Origin: Heliomarina baculiformis | GTDB taxonomy: Bacteria; Pseudomonadota; Alphaproteobacteria; Rhodobacterales; Rhodobacteraceae | Reading direction: 5' to 3' | DNA length: 64,000 nt | Assembly (NCBI RefSeq): GCF_019966545.1 | Contig: NZ_JAIMIC010000004.1 | Coordinates: 186,001 to 250,000, forward strand | Shown: piece after piece, positions 26,819 to 37,026 of the stretch | Layout: each line of letters begins with the position of its first letter | Position numbering within the stretch: the first letter of the stretch is position 1 | Notes under the pieces: model-generated | The model's database searches: none | The model's input: only the letters and a program-made list of their open reading frames with translations | Told to the model about the DNA's origin: nothing | Program-made: the position numbers and the translations under genes

Positions 26819-29215
26819 CTAGTTCAGGTACTCTGTGGTCATCGCGTCGGAAATGCCGATGATTTTCTTGCGGATGGCTTCAAGTCTCTTGCGGTCGATT
26901 TCCTCGGGGATGGCGGTGGTGATTTCCGTATGCAGCCGCAGGATGCGGCGTGATAGGGTGGTCATCTGATCGGTGTTGTCGGGCGCGCGGACCTCGGCCT
27001 CTTGCTCGCAGAGCTGTTCCAGCTGGGCAAGTATTGAGCGGGGGTTGGCCTTGTCGAGCACCATCATGTCGATCACCGTATTCCGGTTCGAACTGACCGA
27101 ATAGCGGCGGCGATGGGTCATGGTGCTGTCGCCAACCTCGACCGCGATGTCGAAACTGCCCGCCGGGGCGCGGGCGTCGGCGAAATCTATCAGGAGAGCG
27201 GCGATATTCTCGGCCCGTTCGATGGCGCGGCCCATGGTGAGAAAACGCCATCCGGCAGAGCGGAACATGTTTTCATGCACGAGTCCCGAGAATCCGGCGA
27301 GCTTGCGCAGCAATACTGTCATGGCGCGGACGGTCTCGTCGCCCGCCTGTTGCAGATCGCTCATCTCGCGCACCGAGGTTTCGAGATCGGCGACGGCGTG
27401 CCAGCCATCGGTCGAGAACCGGTCGCGCACCTTGCCCGCGCAGCCGCGCGCAAGCTGGAACAGGCTTAGCAACTGACGCGGAACGGGGTGATCCACATCC
27501 AGGCCCTGCCGTCCGATGAAATCGCCAAGGTAAGCCACCAGCGGGTTTGTCTTGTCGCCGGCGTCTTCGAGCCGCAGGTGATAGGCGCGCAGCTTGCGGA
27601 CCTGGCTTTCGGCGCGTTCCACATAGCGGCCAAGCCAGAACAGGTTGTCGGCGGCGCGGGTCGGCAGCTCTCCCGGGGTGCGGCGCACAAAGGGGCCTGC
27701 GGCCTGCTTGGTCAGGCTGTCGGCGACCACGGGTTCGTCGCCGATGACCCAGACATCTGCCACCGATCCGCCGCTTTGCATGGCGAGCGCGGTCGGATCC
27801 TCGGTGCGGCCGATCCGGGCATAGCCGCCAGGCATCACCGTCCAGCCATCGGCCGTGCGGGCGGCAAAGACGCGCACCACCATCGGGCGCGGGACAAGCT
27901 GGCCGTCGATCATCGCGGGCGTGGTCGAGAGCGACACGGCCTCTTGCCCGACGAGATTTGCGGCGTCCTCTTTCAGCCAGTCCTCGACCGGCCCCTGCGC
28001 GCCGTCGCGGAACGATCCGCCCAGTGCCGTGGCGGCATCCATGTCGAAGGGCAGGCTGGTCGAGAGCGCCCGGCCGATCATCATGTCCGAGAGGTTGTTA
28101 CGCACGTGGTTCAGCTCGTTCGGCTGCCCGCACCACCAGGTCGCGATATTGGGCAGCTTGAGCGGCTCGCCCGTCCAGGTGCGGGCGATACGGGGCAGAA
28201 AGGCCATCAGCGCGCGTGCCTCGAGCACGCCGGAGCCGAGGCAGTTCAGCATGGTCAGCGCCTCGTTCCGGAGCGCGGCGACCATGCCCGGCGTGCCGAG
28301 CGCCGAACCTTCATCGAGTTCGAGCGGATCGGAGAACCGGCTGTCGAGCCGCCGCCAGATCACGCTTACCGGTTGGGGACCGTGGATCGTGCGCACCATC
28401 AGCTCGCCTTTTTCGACGCGAAGATCCTCGCTTTCGAGCAGCATGAGGCCGAGATAACGGGCGATGTAGGCGTGTTCGAAGTACGTGTCAGTGTGCTGGC
28501 CGGGGGTGAGGATCGCGACGCGACCTTCGCTGGTGCCGCGCAACTCATTCAGCGCGTCGCGGAAACCCCGGAAGAAACTGGCGAGGCGGGCCACGTTCGC
28601 GGTCGGGAAGTGATCGAAGAAGACCCGACTGGTGGCCATCCGGTTTTCCAACGCGAAGCCGGGGCCGGAGGGCGCCTGTGCGCGGTCGCCGAGGACGAAC
28701 CAGCTGCCATCGGGCGAGCGGCCGATTTCAAAGGCGAGCAGGTGTAGAAAATGTCCTGAGCGGGGTTTGGTGCCGACGACGGGGCGGAGCCATTCTGGAT
28801 TGCGGGTGATCAGCTCGGGCGGCAGGAGGCCGGAGCTGACCAGTTCGCCGGGGCCATAAAGATCGGCCATCACCCGTTCGAGCAGCTCGGCGCGCTGCAC
28901 GATGCCTTCGCTCAGGGTTTTCCATTCGTCGGGGCCGATGACCACCGGGATATGGCTGAGCGGCCAGTTGCGTTCGGTCGAGCCGGTATCGGTGTATTGA
29001 CGGAAATAGACGCCCGCATCCTGAAGATACTGATCGCCCCGCGCAAAACGCCGCGCAAGATCCTGTGGCCCAAGCCCGGCAAGGAAATTGATGAATGGTT
29101 CCCAGACCGGACGAATCCGGCCATCGGCCTGCATCAGCTCATCGGCGATGCCGTCTTGCGGGTGATACCCGGCGAGGAGATCTCCTGTCTTGCGGGAATG
29201 GGCGGCGTTGTTCAT
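26819..29215 (-). CDS. Fused circularly permuted ATP-grasp-like domain + alpha-E domain protein (operon 1)
   Basis: The 798-residue protein joins a CPA ATP-grasp-type domain (~1-500, COG2308) to an alpha-E helical domain (~520-798, COG2307; begins DNLFWLGRYVERAE). Compared with the separate ATP-grasp protein at 47971-49398, key positions differ. LEDN (residues 159-162 there) reads LGDR here (175-178). The segment with Lys368 and the loop GSGGYG reads MMIGRALSTSLPFD here, with no lysine or glycine loop. ILTPGQHTDTYFEHAY and VIWRRLDSRFSDPLE remain recognisable. ATP binding may therefore be lost or altered. It lies 3 nt after the large transglutaminase/DUF2126 gene. Confidence 0.86.
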   Translation of the reverse strand: MNNAAHSRKTGDLLAGYHPQDGIADELMQADGRIRPVWEPFINFLAGLGPQDLARRFARGDQYLQDAGVYFRQYTDTGSTERNWPLSHIPVVIGPDEWKTLSEGIVQRAELLERVMADLYGPGELVSSGLLPPELITRNPEWLRPVVGTKPRSGHFLHLLAFEIGRSPDGSWFVLGDRAQAPSGPGFALENRMATSRVFFDHFPTANVARLASFFRGFRDALNELRGTSEGRVAILTPGQHTDTYFEHAYIARYLGLMLLESEDLRVEKGELMVRTIHGPQPVSVIWRRLDSRFSDPLELDEGSALGTPGMVAALRNEALTMLNCLGSGVLEARALMAFLPRIARTWTGEPLKLPNIATWWCGQPNELNHVRNNLSDMMIGRALSTSLPFDMDAATALGGSFRDGAQGPVEDWLKEDAANLVGQEAVSLSTTPAMIDGQLVPRPMVVRVFAARTADGWTVMPGGYARIGRTEDPTALAMQSGGSVADVWVIGDEPVVADSLTKQAAGPFVRRTPGELPTRAADNLFWLGRYVERAESQVRKLRAYHLRLEDAGDKTNPLVAYLGDFIGRQGLDVDHPVPRQLLSLFQLARGCAGKVRDRFSTDGWHAVADLETSVREMSDLQQAGDETVRAMTVLLRKLAGFSGLVHENMFRSAGWRFLTMGRAIERAENIAALLIDFADARAPAGSFDIAVEVGDSTMTHRRRYSVSSNRNTVIDMMVLDKANPRSILAQLEQLCEQEAEVRAPDNTDQMTTLSRRILRLHTEITTAIPEEIDRKRLEAIRKKIIGISDAMTTEYLN

Positions 29216-29218
29216 GCA

Positions 29219-32200
29219 TCAAAGTCCGGGAGGCCGCCTGAGGTCGAGGGTCAGGGGGAATTCAGGATGGGGATGTTCCGGCTCGGGCCAGTAGCTGCCG
29301 GGGGTGTGCCCCATCTTTTCGAACCGCGCAAGGCGGCGTGCTTCGGCCTCGTTGCCGTTGACCGGGAAGGTTTCGTAATTCCGACCGCCCGGGTGGGCCA
29401 CGTGATAGGTGCAGCCGCCAAGCGCATGGCCTGTCCAGGTGTCGAAGATGTCAAAGGTCAGGGGCGCGTTGACCGGCAGCACCGGATGCATGGACTCCGC
29501 CGCCTGCCATGCCTTGAAACGCACGCCCGCGACGCTGACACCGTTTGTGCCGGTCGCCGTGAGGGGCACGGCGCGCTTGTTGCAGGTCACGATATATCTG
29601 GACGGATCGCCGCCCGAGAGCTTGACCTGCATCCGTTCCACTGAGCTGTCAGTGTAGCGCACTGTGCCGCCGATCGCGCCGCGTTCGCCCATCACATGCC
29701 AAGGTTCGAGCGCCTGACGCAGTTCGAGATGAACGCCTTCGTATTCTACCTCGCCGCAGAAGGGGAAGCGAAACTCAGCCTGCGCCTCGAACCATTCGGG
29801 CCGGAAGGTGAACCCGTGATCACCCAGATCGCGCAGCACGTCCATCAGGTCCTCCCAGACGAAATGCGGCAGCATGAAACGGTCGTGGAGCGTCGTGCCC
29901 CAGCGCACCGGTTTGCCTTTCACGGGCGATTTCCAGAACCGGGCAATCAGGGCGCGGATCAGTACCTGCTGGGCAAGGCTCATCTGGGCGTCGGGCGGCA
30001 TCTCGAAGCCTCGGAATTCGACAAGGCCAAGTCGGCCGGTCGGGCCATCGGGCGAGAACATCTTGTCGATGCAGATCTCGGCCCGGTGGGTGTTACCGGT
30101 GACGTCGACGAGGATGTTGCGCAGCAGGCGGTCGGTGAGCCATGGCGCGGGGGGCGTGCCTTCGCCCGGCGCGTGGATCTGGTTCAGTGCGATTTCAAGT
30201 TCGTAGAGGCTGTCATGGCGAGCCTCGTCGACGCGTGGTGCCTGGCTGGTGGGGCCGATGAAGAGGCCGGAGAACAGGTAGGAGAGCGAGGGGTGGCGCA
30301 GCCAGTAAAGCACCAGCGAGCGCATCAGGTCGGGTCGGCGCAGGAACGGCGAGTCATTCGGGGTCTCGCCGCCGACAACCACGTGGTTGCCGCCGCCGGT
30401 GCCGGTGTGTTTGCCGTCGATCATGAACTTGTCGGCCCCGAGGCGGCAGAGCTTGGCTTCTTCGTAGACGGCCTTAGTGGTGGCGACGCAATCGTCCCAG
30501 TTGTCGGCAGGATGGATGTTCACCTCGATCACGCCCGGGTCGGGCGCGACGCGGATCACGTTCATGCGGGGGTCGTGTGGCGGGGCGTAGCCTTCGATGT
30601 GGACGGGGAGGTCTAGTTTCTTGGCCGCTGCTTCGGCGACATGGATCAGATCGAGATATTGCTCGAGCGATTCAACCGGTGGCATGAAGACGCAAAGCCG
30701 CCCGTCGCGGGGTTCAACCGAGAGCGCGGTACGCACGGCGCCGCCGACCGCGTGCAGTTCTTGCGGGATCAGATCTTGCGTGGCGCCGGTCGCATTTGGC
30801 GCGCTGACCGGCTGGCTGCGGCCTTCGGTGGCTTCGGGTCCCCCGAAATCGGAGGCTTCCTCGGCGAATTCGGGCAGAGGGCCGCGCGGCTCTGTGGGAT
30901 CGGTCGGGTAGGTATAGGGGAATTGAGCAGGCGGCACATAAGGCAGCGTGCCGAGCGGGATGCGGTAGCCGACCGGGCTGTCGCCAGGCACAAGGTAGAC
31001 GTGGCCGCGCCGGAGCTTCCATTTCTCCGACCGCCAGCGGTGACCGCTGGCCTTGGACTGCCATGCCTGCACCGGCAGGATATACCCCGAGGGTTCGGTC
31101 AGCCCGCGCTCAAAGACGCGGGCAATGCGGTGGCGTTCCTCGGGGTCTTTCAGCTTGGAGTTTTCAGGGGTGACGTTTTCGGGCAGGTTGCCTTCCTTGA
31201 TGATCCATTCGGCTGGATCCTCATAGGCCGGCACCACGTAGTCGGGCTCGATGCCGAGACCGCTGGCGATTTCGCCAAGCAGCTTGCTGGCGTCTTCCTT
31301 GCTGGCACCGGTTTTGGCGCCTTCGCGTGCGATCAGGGCGTCGTCTTTCCAGATCGGCTTGCCGTCCTTGCGCCAGTAGAGCGAGAAGGTCCAGCGCGGC
31401 AGGGTTTCGCCCGGGTACCATTTACCCTGACCGTAATGCAAAAATCCGCCGGGCGCGAAACGCTCGCGCAGGCGTCGGATCAGGTCGTCGGCAAGGCCGC
31501 GTTTCATTGGCCCGACGGCGGCGGTGTTCCATTCGGGGGATTCGAAATCGTCGATAGAGACGAATGTCGGCTCGCCGCCCATTGTCAGGCGTACGTCTTC
31601 TTCCTTGAGCACCGCGTCGACGTTGTGGCCGAGCTCGTCCAGCGCCTCCCATGCCTCATCCGAGAAGGGTTTGGTGATGCGCGGGTGTTCGGCGGTGCGC
31701 GTGACGGTCATGTCGAAATCAAAATCGACCTGAGGCGCGCCTGCGGAGGAAAAACCGCCGACGATGGGTGCGGCGTTAGAGTAATGCGGGGTCGCGGCGA
31801 GCGGTATATGGCTTTCCCCGGTCAGAAGGCCCGAGGTCGGGTCAAGCCCGATCCAGCCTGCGCCGGGCAGGTAAACTTCGCACCAGGCGTGGAGATCGGT
31901 GAAGTCGTGATCGGTGCCAGCAGGGCCGTCAAGCGCGACCAGATCGGGTTTCAGCTGGATCAGGTAGCCCGAGACAAAACGCGCGGCAAAGCCGAGGTTG
32001 CGCAGGATCTGTACCAGCAGCCAGCTTGTATCTCGGCAGGAGCCGCGTACGGTGCCAAGAGTTTCCTCGGGCGTTTGCACGCCCGGCTCCATCCGGATGA
32101 CATAGTTGATTTCATTCGAGAGCCGCGCGTTCAGACCGACGAGGAAGTCGACGGTGCCGGTCTTGTCGCGGGGGATCGATTTCATGAAATCCGCCAGCAG

Positions 32201-32575
32201 TGGCCCGGGCGTTTCGGTCTTGCGGTAGATCGAAAGGTCTTCAACGAGTTCGGCGGGGTAGTCGAAGGGCCACTCTTGCGCGGTTTCATCGACGAAGAAA
32301 TCGAACGGGTTGTAGACGGTCATATCCGCGACGAGATCGACCTCGATGCGGAATTCGGTGACGGGTTCGGGAAAGACAAAGCGCGACAGCCAGTTGCCGT
32401 AGGGATCTTGCTGGTGATTGACGAAGTGGTTTTCCGGGCTGACCTTGAGCGAATGCGAAATCACCCTTGTCCGGCTGTGCGGTGCGGGCCGCAGCCGGAT
32501 GACCTGCGGGCCCAGCGTCACGGGCCGGTCGTACTTGTAATGGGTCAGGTGACGGATGCTTGCGGTGATTGCCAT
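29219..32575 (-). CDS. Transglutaminase-like domain fused to DUF2126 putative amidoligase (operon 1, large protein)
   Basis: This very large protein has 1118 residues. The first ~270 residues are a transglutaminase module with N-terminal beta domain ([16 protein letters not shown]) and the triad Cys180 ([10 protein letters not shown]), His229 (DLHAWCEVY) and Asp245 ([10 protein letters not shown]). The remainder resembles DUF2126, described in the literature as a glutamine-synthetase-like amidoligase; charged motifs include [34 protein letters not shown] and [14 protein letters not shown]. No signal peptide is seen. The ATG at 32575 has AAGGA about 12 nt upstream; a start at 32632 is possible. 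It is the first gene of the operon with the ATP-grasp/alpha-E and small transglutaminase genes. Confidence 0.86.
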   Translation of the reverse strand: MAITASIRHLTHYKYDRPVTLGPQVIRLRPAPHSRTRVISHSLKVSPENHFVNHQQDPYGNWLSRFVFPEPVTEFRIEVDLVADMTVYNPFDFFVDETAQEWPFDYPAELVEDLSIYRKTETPGPLLADFMKSIPRDKTGTVDFLVGLNARLSNEINYVIRMEPGVQTPEETLGTVRGSCRDTSWLLVQILRNLGFAARFVSGYLIQLKPDLVALDGPAGTDHDFTDLHAWCEVYLPGAGWIGLDPTSGLLTGESHIPLAATPHYSNAAPIVGGFSSAGAPQVDFDFDMTVTRTAEHPRITKPFSDEAWEALDELGHNVDAVLKEEDVRLTMGGEPTFVSIDDFESPEWNTAAVGPMKRGLADDLIRRLRERFAPGGFLHYGQGKWYPGETLPRWTFSLYWRKDGKPIWKDDALIAREGAKTGASKEDASKLLGEIASGLGIEPDYVVPAYEDPAEWIIKEGNLPENVTPENSKLKDPEERHRIARVFERGLTEPSGYILPVQAWQSKASGHRWRSEKWKLRRGHVYLVPGDSPVGYRIPLGTLPYVPPAQFPYTYPTDPTEPRGPLPEFAEEASDFGGPEATEGRSQPVSAPNATGATQDLIPQELHAVGGAVRTALSVEPRDGRLCVFMPPVESLEQYLDLIHVAEAAAKKLDLPVHIEGYAPPHDPRMNVIRVAPDPGVIEVNIHPADNWDDCVATTKAVYEEAKLCRLGADKFMIDGKHTGTGGGNHVVVGGETPNDSPFLRRPDLMRSLVLYWLRHPSLSYLFSGLFIGPTSQAPRVDEARHDSLYELEIALNQIHAPGEGTPPAPWLTDRLLRNILVDVTGNTHRAEICIDKMFSPDGPTGRLGLVEFRGFEMPPDAQMSLAQQVLIRALIARFWKSPVKGKPVRWGTTLHDRFMLPHFVWEDLMDVLRDLGDHGFTFRPEWFEAQAEFRFPFCGEVEYEGVHLELRQALEPWHVMGERGAIGGTVRYTDSSVERMQVKLSGGDPSRYIVTCNKRAVPLTATGTNGVSVAGVRFKAWQAAESMHPVLPVNAPLTFDIFDTWTGHALGGCTYHVAHPGGRNYETFPVNGNEAEARRLARFEKMGHTPGSYWPEPEHPHPEFPLTLDLRRPPGL

Positions 32576-32729
32576 GTAACTGTCTTTTCCTTCTTGGAAA
32601 GCTGCGATGCAGCAAAGACGGTTTGCGATCACATGTAAAGGGAAAGGCCCGAAGCGGGCTTGGCACGGCCTCGGCTTGCGGGTCGGATGCGCGGGAAAAC
32701 GGCGCGGCGGATTGCGCCGTTCACCGGGG

Positions 32730-32755
32730 TGCCGTGCCCGTATTTGCGGGCACGG
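32730..32755. terminator. Strong hairpin downstream of the aminotransferase gene
   Basis: A perfect 10-bp stem, GCCGTGCCCG / CGGGCACGGC with a 6-nt loop, lies 12 nt past the aminotransferase stop. There is no T run on either side, so it may be a Rho-dependent or mRNA-stabilising hairpin rather than a classical terminator. Confidence 0.55.
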
Positions 32756-32767
32756 CGAAGGTCTTTA

Positions 32768-34141
32768 TCAGCTGAGGACGGCTTCGACCGCGCGCTGGGT
32801 CGCACCGACGATCTTGTCCGCCTCTTCGCGGGTCAGGCAGAAGGGCGGAGCAAAGCCGATGATGTCGCCCTGCGGCATGGCGCGGGCGATGACCCGGTCC
32901 TGTTCCAGCATCTTGGTCGACACCTGCGGGCCGATCTTCTTGGCGGGATCGAAGAATTTGCGCCCGTCGCGGTCTTCGACGAATTCCACGGCGCAGAGCA
33001 TACCTTCGCCCCGGATGTCGCCGACATTGGGGTGATCGCCAAGCGCGGCCTTCATCTGCTGGTTCAGGTAGGTGCCGACATTGCCCGCGTTCGCCACCAG
33101 ACCCAGCTTGTCGAGCAGGTTGAGGTTGGCCACGCCCGCAGCCGCGCCGATCGGGTGGGCGGAATAGGTCCAGCCGTGGCCGATGGGGCCGTTTTCGTCG
33201 GTGCCCTGTTCCAGAACCTTCCACATCTTTTCACCGACGATAGAGCCGGAGAGCGGCGCGTAGGCCGAGGTGAGACCCTTGGCGATGGTTATGAGATCGG
33301 GTTTCAGACCGTAATGATCGGAGCCAAACATGGAGCCGAGTCGACCGAAACCGGTCACGACCTCATCCGCGATGAGCAGGATGTCATGCTTGTTCAGAAC
33401 AGCCTGAATGGCTTCCCAATACCCGGCGGGGGGCGGAACGATGCCGCCGGTGCCAAGGACCGGTTCACCGATGAAGGCGGCGATGGTGTCCGCGCCTTCA
33501 CGCTCGATCAGCGCTTCGAGCTCAGACGCGCAATGGGCGACGAATTCGGATTCGCTCTGGCTGAGGTCTTCGCGGCGGAAATAGTCCGGGGCGATGGTAT
33601 GGGTGACCTGTTCGACCGGCAGGTCGAATTTCTTGTGGAACAGTTCCAGTCCGGTCAGCGAGCCGGTCACCAGCCCCGAGCCGTGATAACCGCGCCAGCG
33701 CGAGATGATCTTTTTCTTTTTCGGCAGGCCGCGGATGTTGTTGTAGTACCAGACCAGCTTGACGTTGGTTTCGTTCGCATCCGACCCGCCGAGGCCGAAA
33801 TAGACTTTGGACATGTTATCGGGCGCGCGATCGAGGATCATCTTGGAGAGGGTGATCGACGCTTCGGTGCCGTGGCCGACGTATGAATGGTAATAGGCCA
33901 GTTCGCTCGCCTGATCGGAAATGGCCTGAGCAATTTCCTGACGGCCGTAGCCGACGTTCACGCAGTAAAGCCCGGCAAAGGCGTCGAGCAGCTTCGTGCC
34001 GTCGCGATCTTCGATATGGACACCCGATGCCGTCCGGATCACCCGGTTGGCGCTTTCCCCGCGCGCGTGCTGGGCAAGATGAGTCGAGGGGTGAAAAAAG
34101 TTTTCTCTATCCCATTGATCCAGTTGATCGTTCTTCAGCAT
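32768..34141 (-). CDS. Class III PLP-dependent aminotransferase (omega-amino acid/amine:pyruvate type)
   Basis: Aminotransferase of 457 residues. LLDAFAGLYCVNVGYGRQEI, YFGLGGSDANETNVKL, SRWRGYHGSG, the PLP-contacting aspartate in LLIADEVVTGFGRLG, and the Schiff-base lysine in LITIAKGLTSAYAPL define subgroup II (class III). The length and the GLYCVNVGYG motif match amine:pyruvate and omega-amino-acid transaminases of Rhodobacterales. The ATG at 34141 has AAGGAC 6 nt upstream. Likely substrates are beta-alanine, putrescine, taurine or similar terminal amines; the sequence alone does not decide. It appears monocistronic. Confidence 0.88.
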   Translation of the reverse strand: MLKNDQLDQWDRENFFHPSTHLAQHARGESANRVIRTASGVHIEDRDGTKLLDAFAGLYCVNVGYGRQEIAQAISDQASELAYYHSYVGHGTEASITLSKMILDRAPDNMSKVYFGLGGSDANETNVKLVWYYNNIRGLPKKKKIISRWRGYHGSGLVTGSLTGLELFHKKFDLPVEQVTHTIAPDYFRREDLSQSESEFVAHCASELEALIEREGADTIAAFIGEPVLGTGGIVPPPAGYWEAIQAVLNKHDILLIADEVVTGFGRLGSMFGSDHYGLKPDLITIAKGLTSAYAPLSGSIVGEKMWKVLEQGTDENGPIGHGWTYSAHPIGAAAGVANLNLLDKLGLVANAGNVGTYLNQQMKAALGDHPNVGDIRGEGMLCAVEFVEDRDGRKFFDPAKKIGPQVSTKMLEQDRVIARAMPQGDIIGFAPPFCLTREEADKIVGATQRAVEAVLS

Positions 34142-34320
34142 GTCGGGTCCTTTTCTTGCGAATTCTGGGTGACACCTACGGGATTCGCGGCCGATCAACC
34201 ATCCCTTTGCCGGGATTTCCTGTGCCCAAAGCCCCCTGCAATGACCGCTATTAGCGCAATAATCGTATCGGCGGCACTTGGCCGAGCGCCAAAAAATTTC
34301 GCGACTTTCGCAAACCTAAA

Positions 34321-34347
34321 GGAACCGGAAGCCCCGCTAGGCTGTTT
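34321..34347 (+). promoter_or_regulatory. EcfG-type stress promoter ahead of the PRC-barrel gene
   Basis: GGAAC at 34321-34325, a 17-nt spacer, then TGTTT. This matches the alphaproteobacterial EcfG consensus GGAAC-N16/17-cGTT except for the weakly conserved first base of the -10 element. It lies 52 nt before the start codon. Confidence 0.6.
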
Positions 34348-34398
34348 GATATCCGAGAGCCAGACGGAAACTCTGGCCGAGTAATTGGTAGGAGAGAA

Positions 34399-35526
34399 AT
34401 GATGAAACGCCTTTTGATGACTACTGCCCTGATTGCGGCGAGCGCAACCGGTGTATACGCCCAGACCAACACCGAAGCCGCTGCTGAATCCGACGCTGCC
34501 GCACCGATGCATAACGGTTCCGACAGCATGTTCCGCAGCGAACCGGGCCCGATGGAAATCCACGCGTCGAACTTTATCGGCATGCGTGTCTACACCAGCG
34601 AAAACGAAGTTGACCAGGAAGGCTACGAAGGTCTTCAGGACAACTGGGAAGACATCGGTGAGATCAACGACGTGGTGCTGAACCGTGATGGCAGCGTAGA
34701 CGCCGTTCTGGTCGATATCGGCGGGTTCCTCGGTATTGGCGAGCGCCAGATTTCCGTCGACATGAACGCCATCAAGTTCGTTTCCGATGACGCGACTGCC
34801 GAAGACGAGGGCGATTTCTTCCTCGTGATAAATGCCAGCCGTGCGAACCTTGAAGAAGCGCCCGAATATAGCTGGGACCGCGCCGAGAACGACGCTGAAA
34901 TGGCTATGAACGACGCTGAGAACGCTGCCGAAAACACCGCCGACGACGTTGTCGTTGCTGCTGACAATGCAGGCGACAAGATGGAGAACGCTGCGGAAGA
35001 AACCGGCGATGCGATCGAGAACACCGCTGAAAACGCTGCACAGGAAACCGACGAAGCGATCGATAACGCTCAGGGCGAGCTTCAGCCGATGACCGATGAC
35101 GTCGCAAGCGACGAAGCTGCCAATCCGGCTGCAACCGGTGCCGCGACTGGCATGGCCGCAAACGAGACCATGAACTCCGACTCGGAGATGGCCAATAGCG
35201 ACGCCGCGACCAACGAGATGGTTGCCGACGAAGGTTACACGATGGTTCGTGCTGACGAACTCACTGCGGACGACCTGACCGGCGCGCGCGTTTATGACTC
35301 GACCGATCAGTGGATCGGTGAAGTTTCCGAGCTGCTGTTGGACGGTTCGTCGAAGATTGACCGTGCGGTTGTTGACGTAGGCGGCTTCCTCGGCATTGGC
35401 GAAAAGCCGGTTGCCCTGGCATCGGACGAGCTGAACATTCAGCGTCAGAACGATGGCGACGACATCCGTGTCCGCGTCAACATGACGAAGGAACAACTCG
35501 AGTCGCTGCCCGAATACGAAGATTAA
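34399..35526 (+). CDS. Secreted protein with two PRC-barrel domains joined by an acidic low-complexity linker
   Basis: The exported protein has 375 residues, with a signal peptide (MMKRLLMTTALIAASATGVYA-Q). Two PRC-barrel-like domains lie at ~55-155 (FIGMRVYTSENEV ... VLVDIGGFLGIGERQI) and ~275-375 (LTGARVYDSTDQWIGEVSEL ... VVDVGGFLGIGEKPVAL). The repeated V-D-I/V-GGFLGIGE shows an internal duplication. The ~120-residue linker is rich in Ala, Glu, Asp, Asn and Met, with repeated ENAAENTA-type units, and is probably disordered or helical. An EcfG-type promoter and the nearby stress locus suggest an envelope role under stress. Ends at a strong terminator. Confidence 0.85.
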   Translation: MMKRLLMTTALIAASATGVYAQTNTEAAAESDAAAPMHNGSDSMFRSEPGPMEIHASNFIGMRVYTSENEVDQEGYEGLQDNWEDIGEINDVVLNRDGSVDAVLVDIGGFLGIGERQISVDMNAIKFVSDDATAEDEGDFFLVINASRANLEEAPEYSWDRAENDAEMAMNDAENAAENTADDVVVAADNAGDKMENAAEETGDAIENTAENAAQETDEAIDNAQGELQPMTDDVASDEAANPAATGAATGMAANETMNSDSEMANSDAATNEMVADEGYTMVRADELTADDLTGARVYDSTDQWIGEVSELLLDGSSKIDRAVVDVGGFLGIGEKPVALASDELNIQRQNDGDDIRVRVNMTKEQLESLPEYED

Positions 35527-35553
35527 TTCGTAACCGAGTACACTCCAAACTTT

Positions 35554-35582
35554 GGCCCGCCCTTCAGGCGGGCCATTTTTTA
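35554..35582. terminator. Bidirectional intrinsic terminator between PRC-barrel and DUF2254 genes
   Basis: A perfect 8-bp stem, GGCCCGCC / GGCGGGCC with loop CTTCA, is followed on the plus strand by ATTTTTTAT. The DUF2254 stop codon lies at its right edge. Confidence 0.88.
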
Positions 35583-36830
35583 TGTGCGCAGGTTACGCGG
35601 CGTGCTGTCGAGCCTTGAATGGAATTGACGGAGCGTTTCGCGGTCTTGTTCATTCTCGAGATCTTTCTGCATCCGGCTCAGGAGTTTGTGAACATGTGCG
35701 TCGCAAAGCGCATCCGTTTCCGTATAGGGCCGCGAGTTGCCAAAACCCTGTTCCAGCACGTCAAGAAAGGTGAGACTGCCAGTTCTCACACGGCCGCTTC
35801 GATCCTCGCGCAGACCTGATTTGTAATTCGCGGCGGTCAGGCTGGCAGCGAACATCCAGTTCAGGCAGTTGATCGCGGTGAACGGGTCATTCACTCCCGG
35901 CGAGAGAGCACGGGCCGACATTTCGACCAGTTCATCGACGAGGAACAGGAGGTTCTGATCCTCGGTGCGGCTGTGGCCGATGGCAAAACAGCCGCGCAGT
36001 TTGCCAGAGGTTTCCTCGTCAGGTTTTTCGCCCCAGATGTGAAGGGCGGGGGTCTCTTCACTCACAAAATCGCCGGGCGGGGCGACCACGTAGATCAATA
36101 GATCATTTTTCTTTGAAATTTCTGTCATCAGCGACTTGTCGAAGGCCTGAACATAGCCGCTGGTGCCGAGATACAGGATGGTATCCGGGTCTCGCTCGGG
36201 CCAGTCGTGGTCTTTATCGTCATCCTTTTCATCGTCTTCGATAAGGCTCTTGATAGCAGCGACCAGCTTGTTGCCGAGATCCGCCGTGATGTTGCCCACG
36301 TTGATGGTTTCGGGAATGTGATGGACAAAAAAGATCACGGTAAAGACCGAGACGCCCATCAAGCCCATGGAAACCATGATCGACAGATGCGGCACATAGG
36401 CCTCGATCGGATCTTCGCCGCCCGCATCGGCCGGGTCCTGAATGGCGCGGGCGACCATTACGGCAAAGACGAAAGTGGCAATCAAAATGCCGAGGCTGAG
36501 TTGGTTGCCCCGGTCGCGCATGAAATTTCCGATCAGGCGCGGGCCGAAATTGCCCGACGCAAAGGACACGGCGACCATCGTCATGGAGAACATGACGCCG
36601 GCGACCCCGAATGCAGACTGGGAAATGATGCTCATCAGCGAGCGCGCACCGTCGACCTGGGTGTTCGAGAATGTCTCGGGCAGGGAGAACGGCATGTCAT
36701 CCATGTGCCGATCGACATAAAGCGTTGCGAGCGCCAACAGGACCGACAGCAGAACCAGCGAGGTTGGAAGAAACCAGTAGCTGGCCCGGATGTCCTGAAG
36801 CAGTTTGGCGATTTTTGCGCCTGAATCCAA
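35580..36830 (-). CDS. DUF2254 family membrane protein
   Basis: Predicted inner-membrane protein of about 416 residues. The N-terminal half has about four hydrophobic spans (WFLPTSLVLLSVLLALATLY, then AFGVAGVMFSMTMVAVSFAS, LGILIATFVFAVMVA and SIMVSMGLMGVSVFTVIFFV). A cytoplasmic C-terminal half contains VEMSARALSPGVNDPFTAINCLNW, the most recognisable DUF2254 stretch. A TTG at 36830 with GGAAAGGG upstream is proposed; an in-frame ATG at 36971 would overlap the promoter of the divergent mini-protein gene. Function is unknown. Convergent with the PRC-barrel gene and sharing its terminator. Confidence 0.8.
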   Translation of the reverse strand: MDSGAKIAKLLQDIRASYWFLPTSLVLLSVLLALATLYVDRHMDDMPFSLPETFSNTQVDGARSLMSIISQSAFGVAGVMFSMTMVAVSFASGNFGPRLIGNFMRDRGNQLSLGILIATFVFAVMVARAIQDPADAGGEDPIEAYVPHLSIMVSMGLMGVSVFTVIFFVHHIPETINVGNITADLGNKLVAAIKSLIEDDEKDDDKDHDWPERDPDTILYLGTSGYVQAFDKSLMTEISKKNDLLIYVVAPPGDFVSEETPALHIWGEKPDEETSGKLRGCFAIGHSRTEDQNLLFLVDELVEMSARALSPGVNDPFTAINCLNWMFAASLTAANYKSGLREDRSGRVRTGSLTFLDVLEQGFGNSRPYTETDALCDAHVHKLLSRMQKDLENEQDRETLRQFHSRLDSTPRNLRT

Positions 36831-36926
36831 AATCTTGCCCTTTCCAGATATTGAGGGCAGCCCGGTTTTGCCCCGTCCCAGACTTAAGCCACGTGGGGCG
36901 CAAAGCAAATGCAAAGGCACGATTCG

Positions 36927-36951
36927 GGAACCTGAGACGTCTTCAGGCGTT
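36927..36951 (+). promoter_or_regulatory. EcfG-type stress promoter ahead of the PLDc_N mini-protein gene
   Basis: GGAAC at 36927-36931, a 16-nt spacer and CGTT at 36948-36951 match the EcfG consensus exactly. The start codon is 76 nt downstream of the -10 element. Confidence 0.65.
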
Positions 36952-37026
36952 AATTGGCAGACGCCCCGCAACGGTTAGAACGTATCGGAACGGGACAAGT
37001 AAATTGCCAAAACAAGGAGCGTTGAA

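Noticed and set aside
30641-32638. 665-codon open frame on the plus strand
   Set aside because: It mirrors the transglutaminase-DUF2126 gene, whose catalytic triad and domain order are clear on the opposite strand.
36987-36991. Second GGAAC upstream of the PLDc_N gene as another EcfG promoter
   Set aside because: No CGTT-like element lies 16-17 nt downstream.
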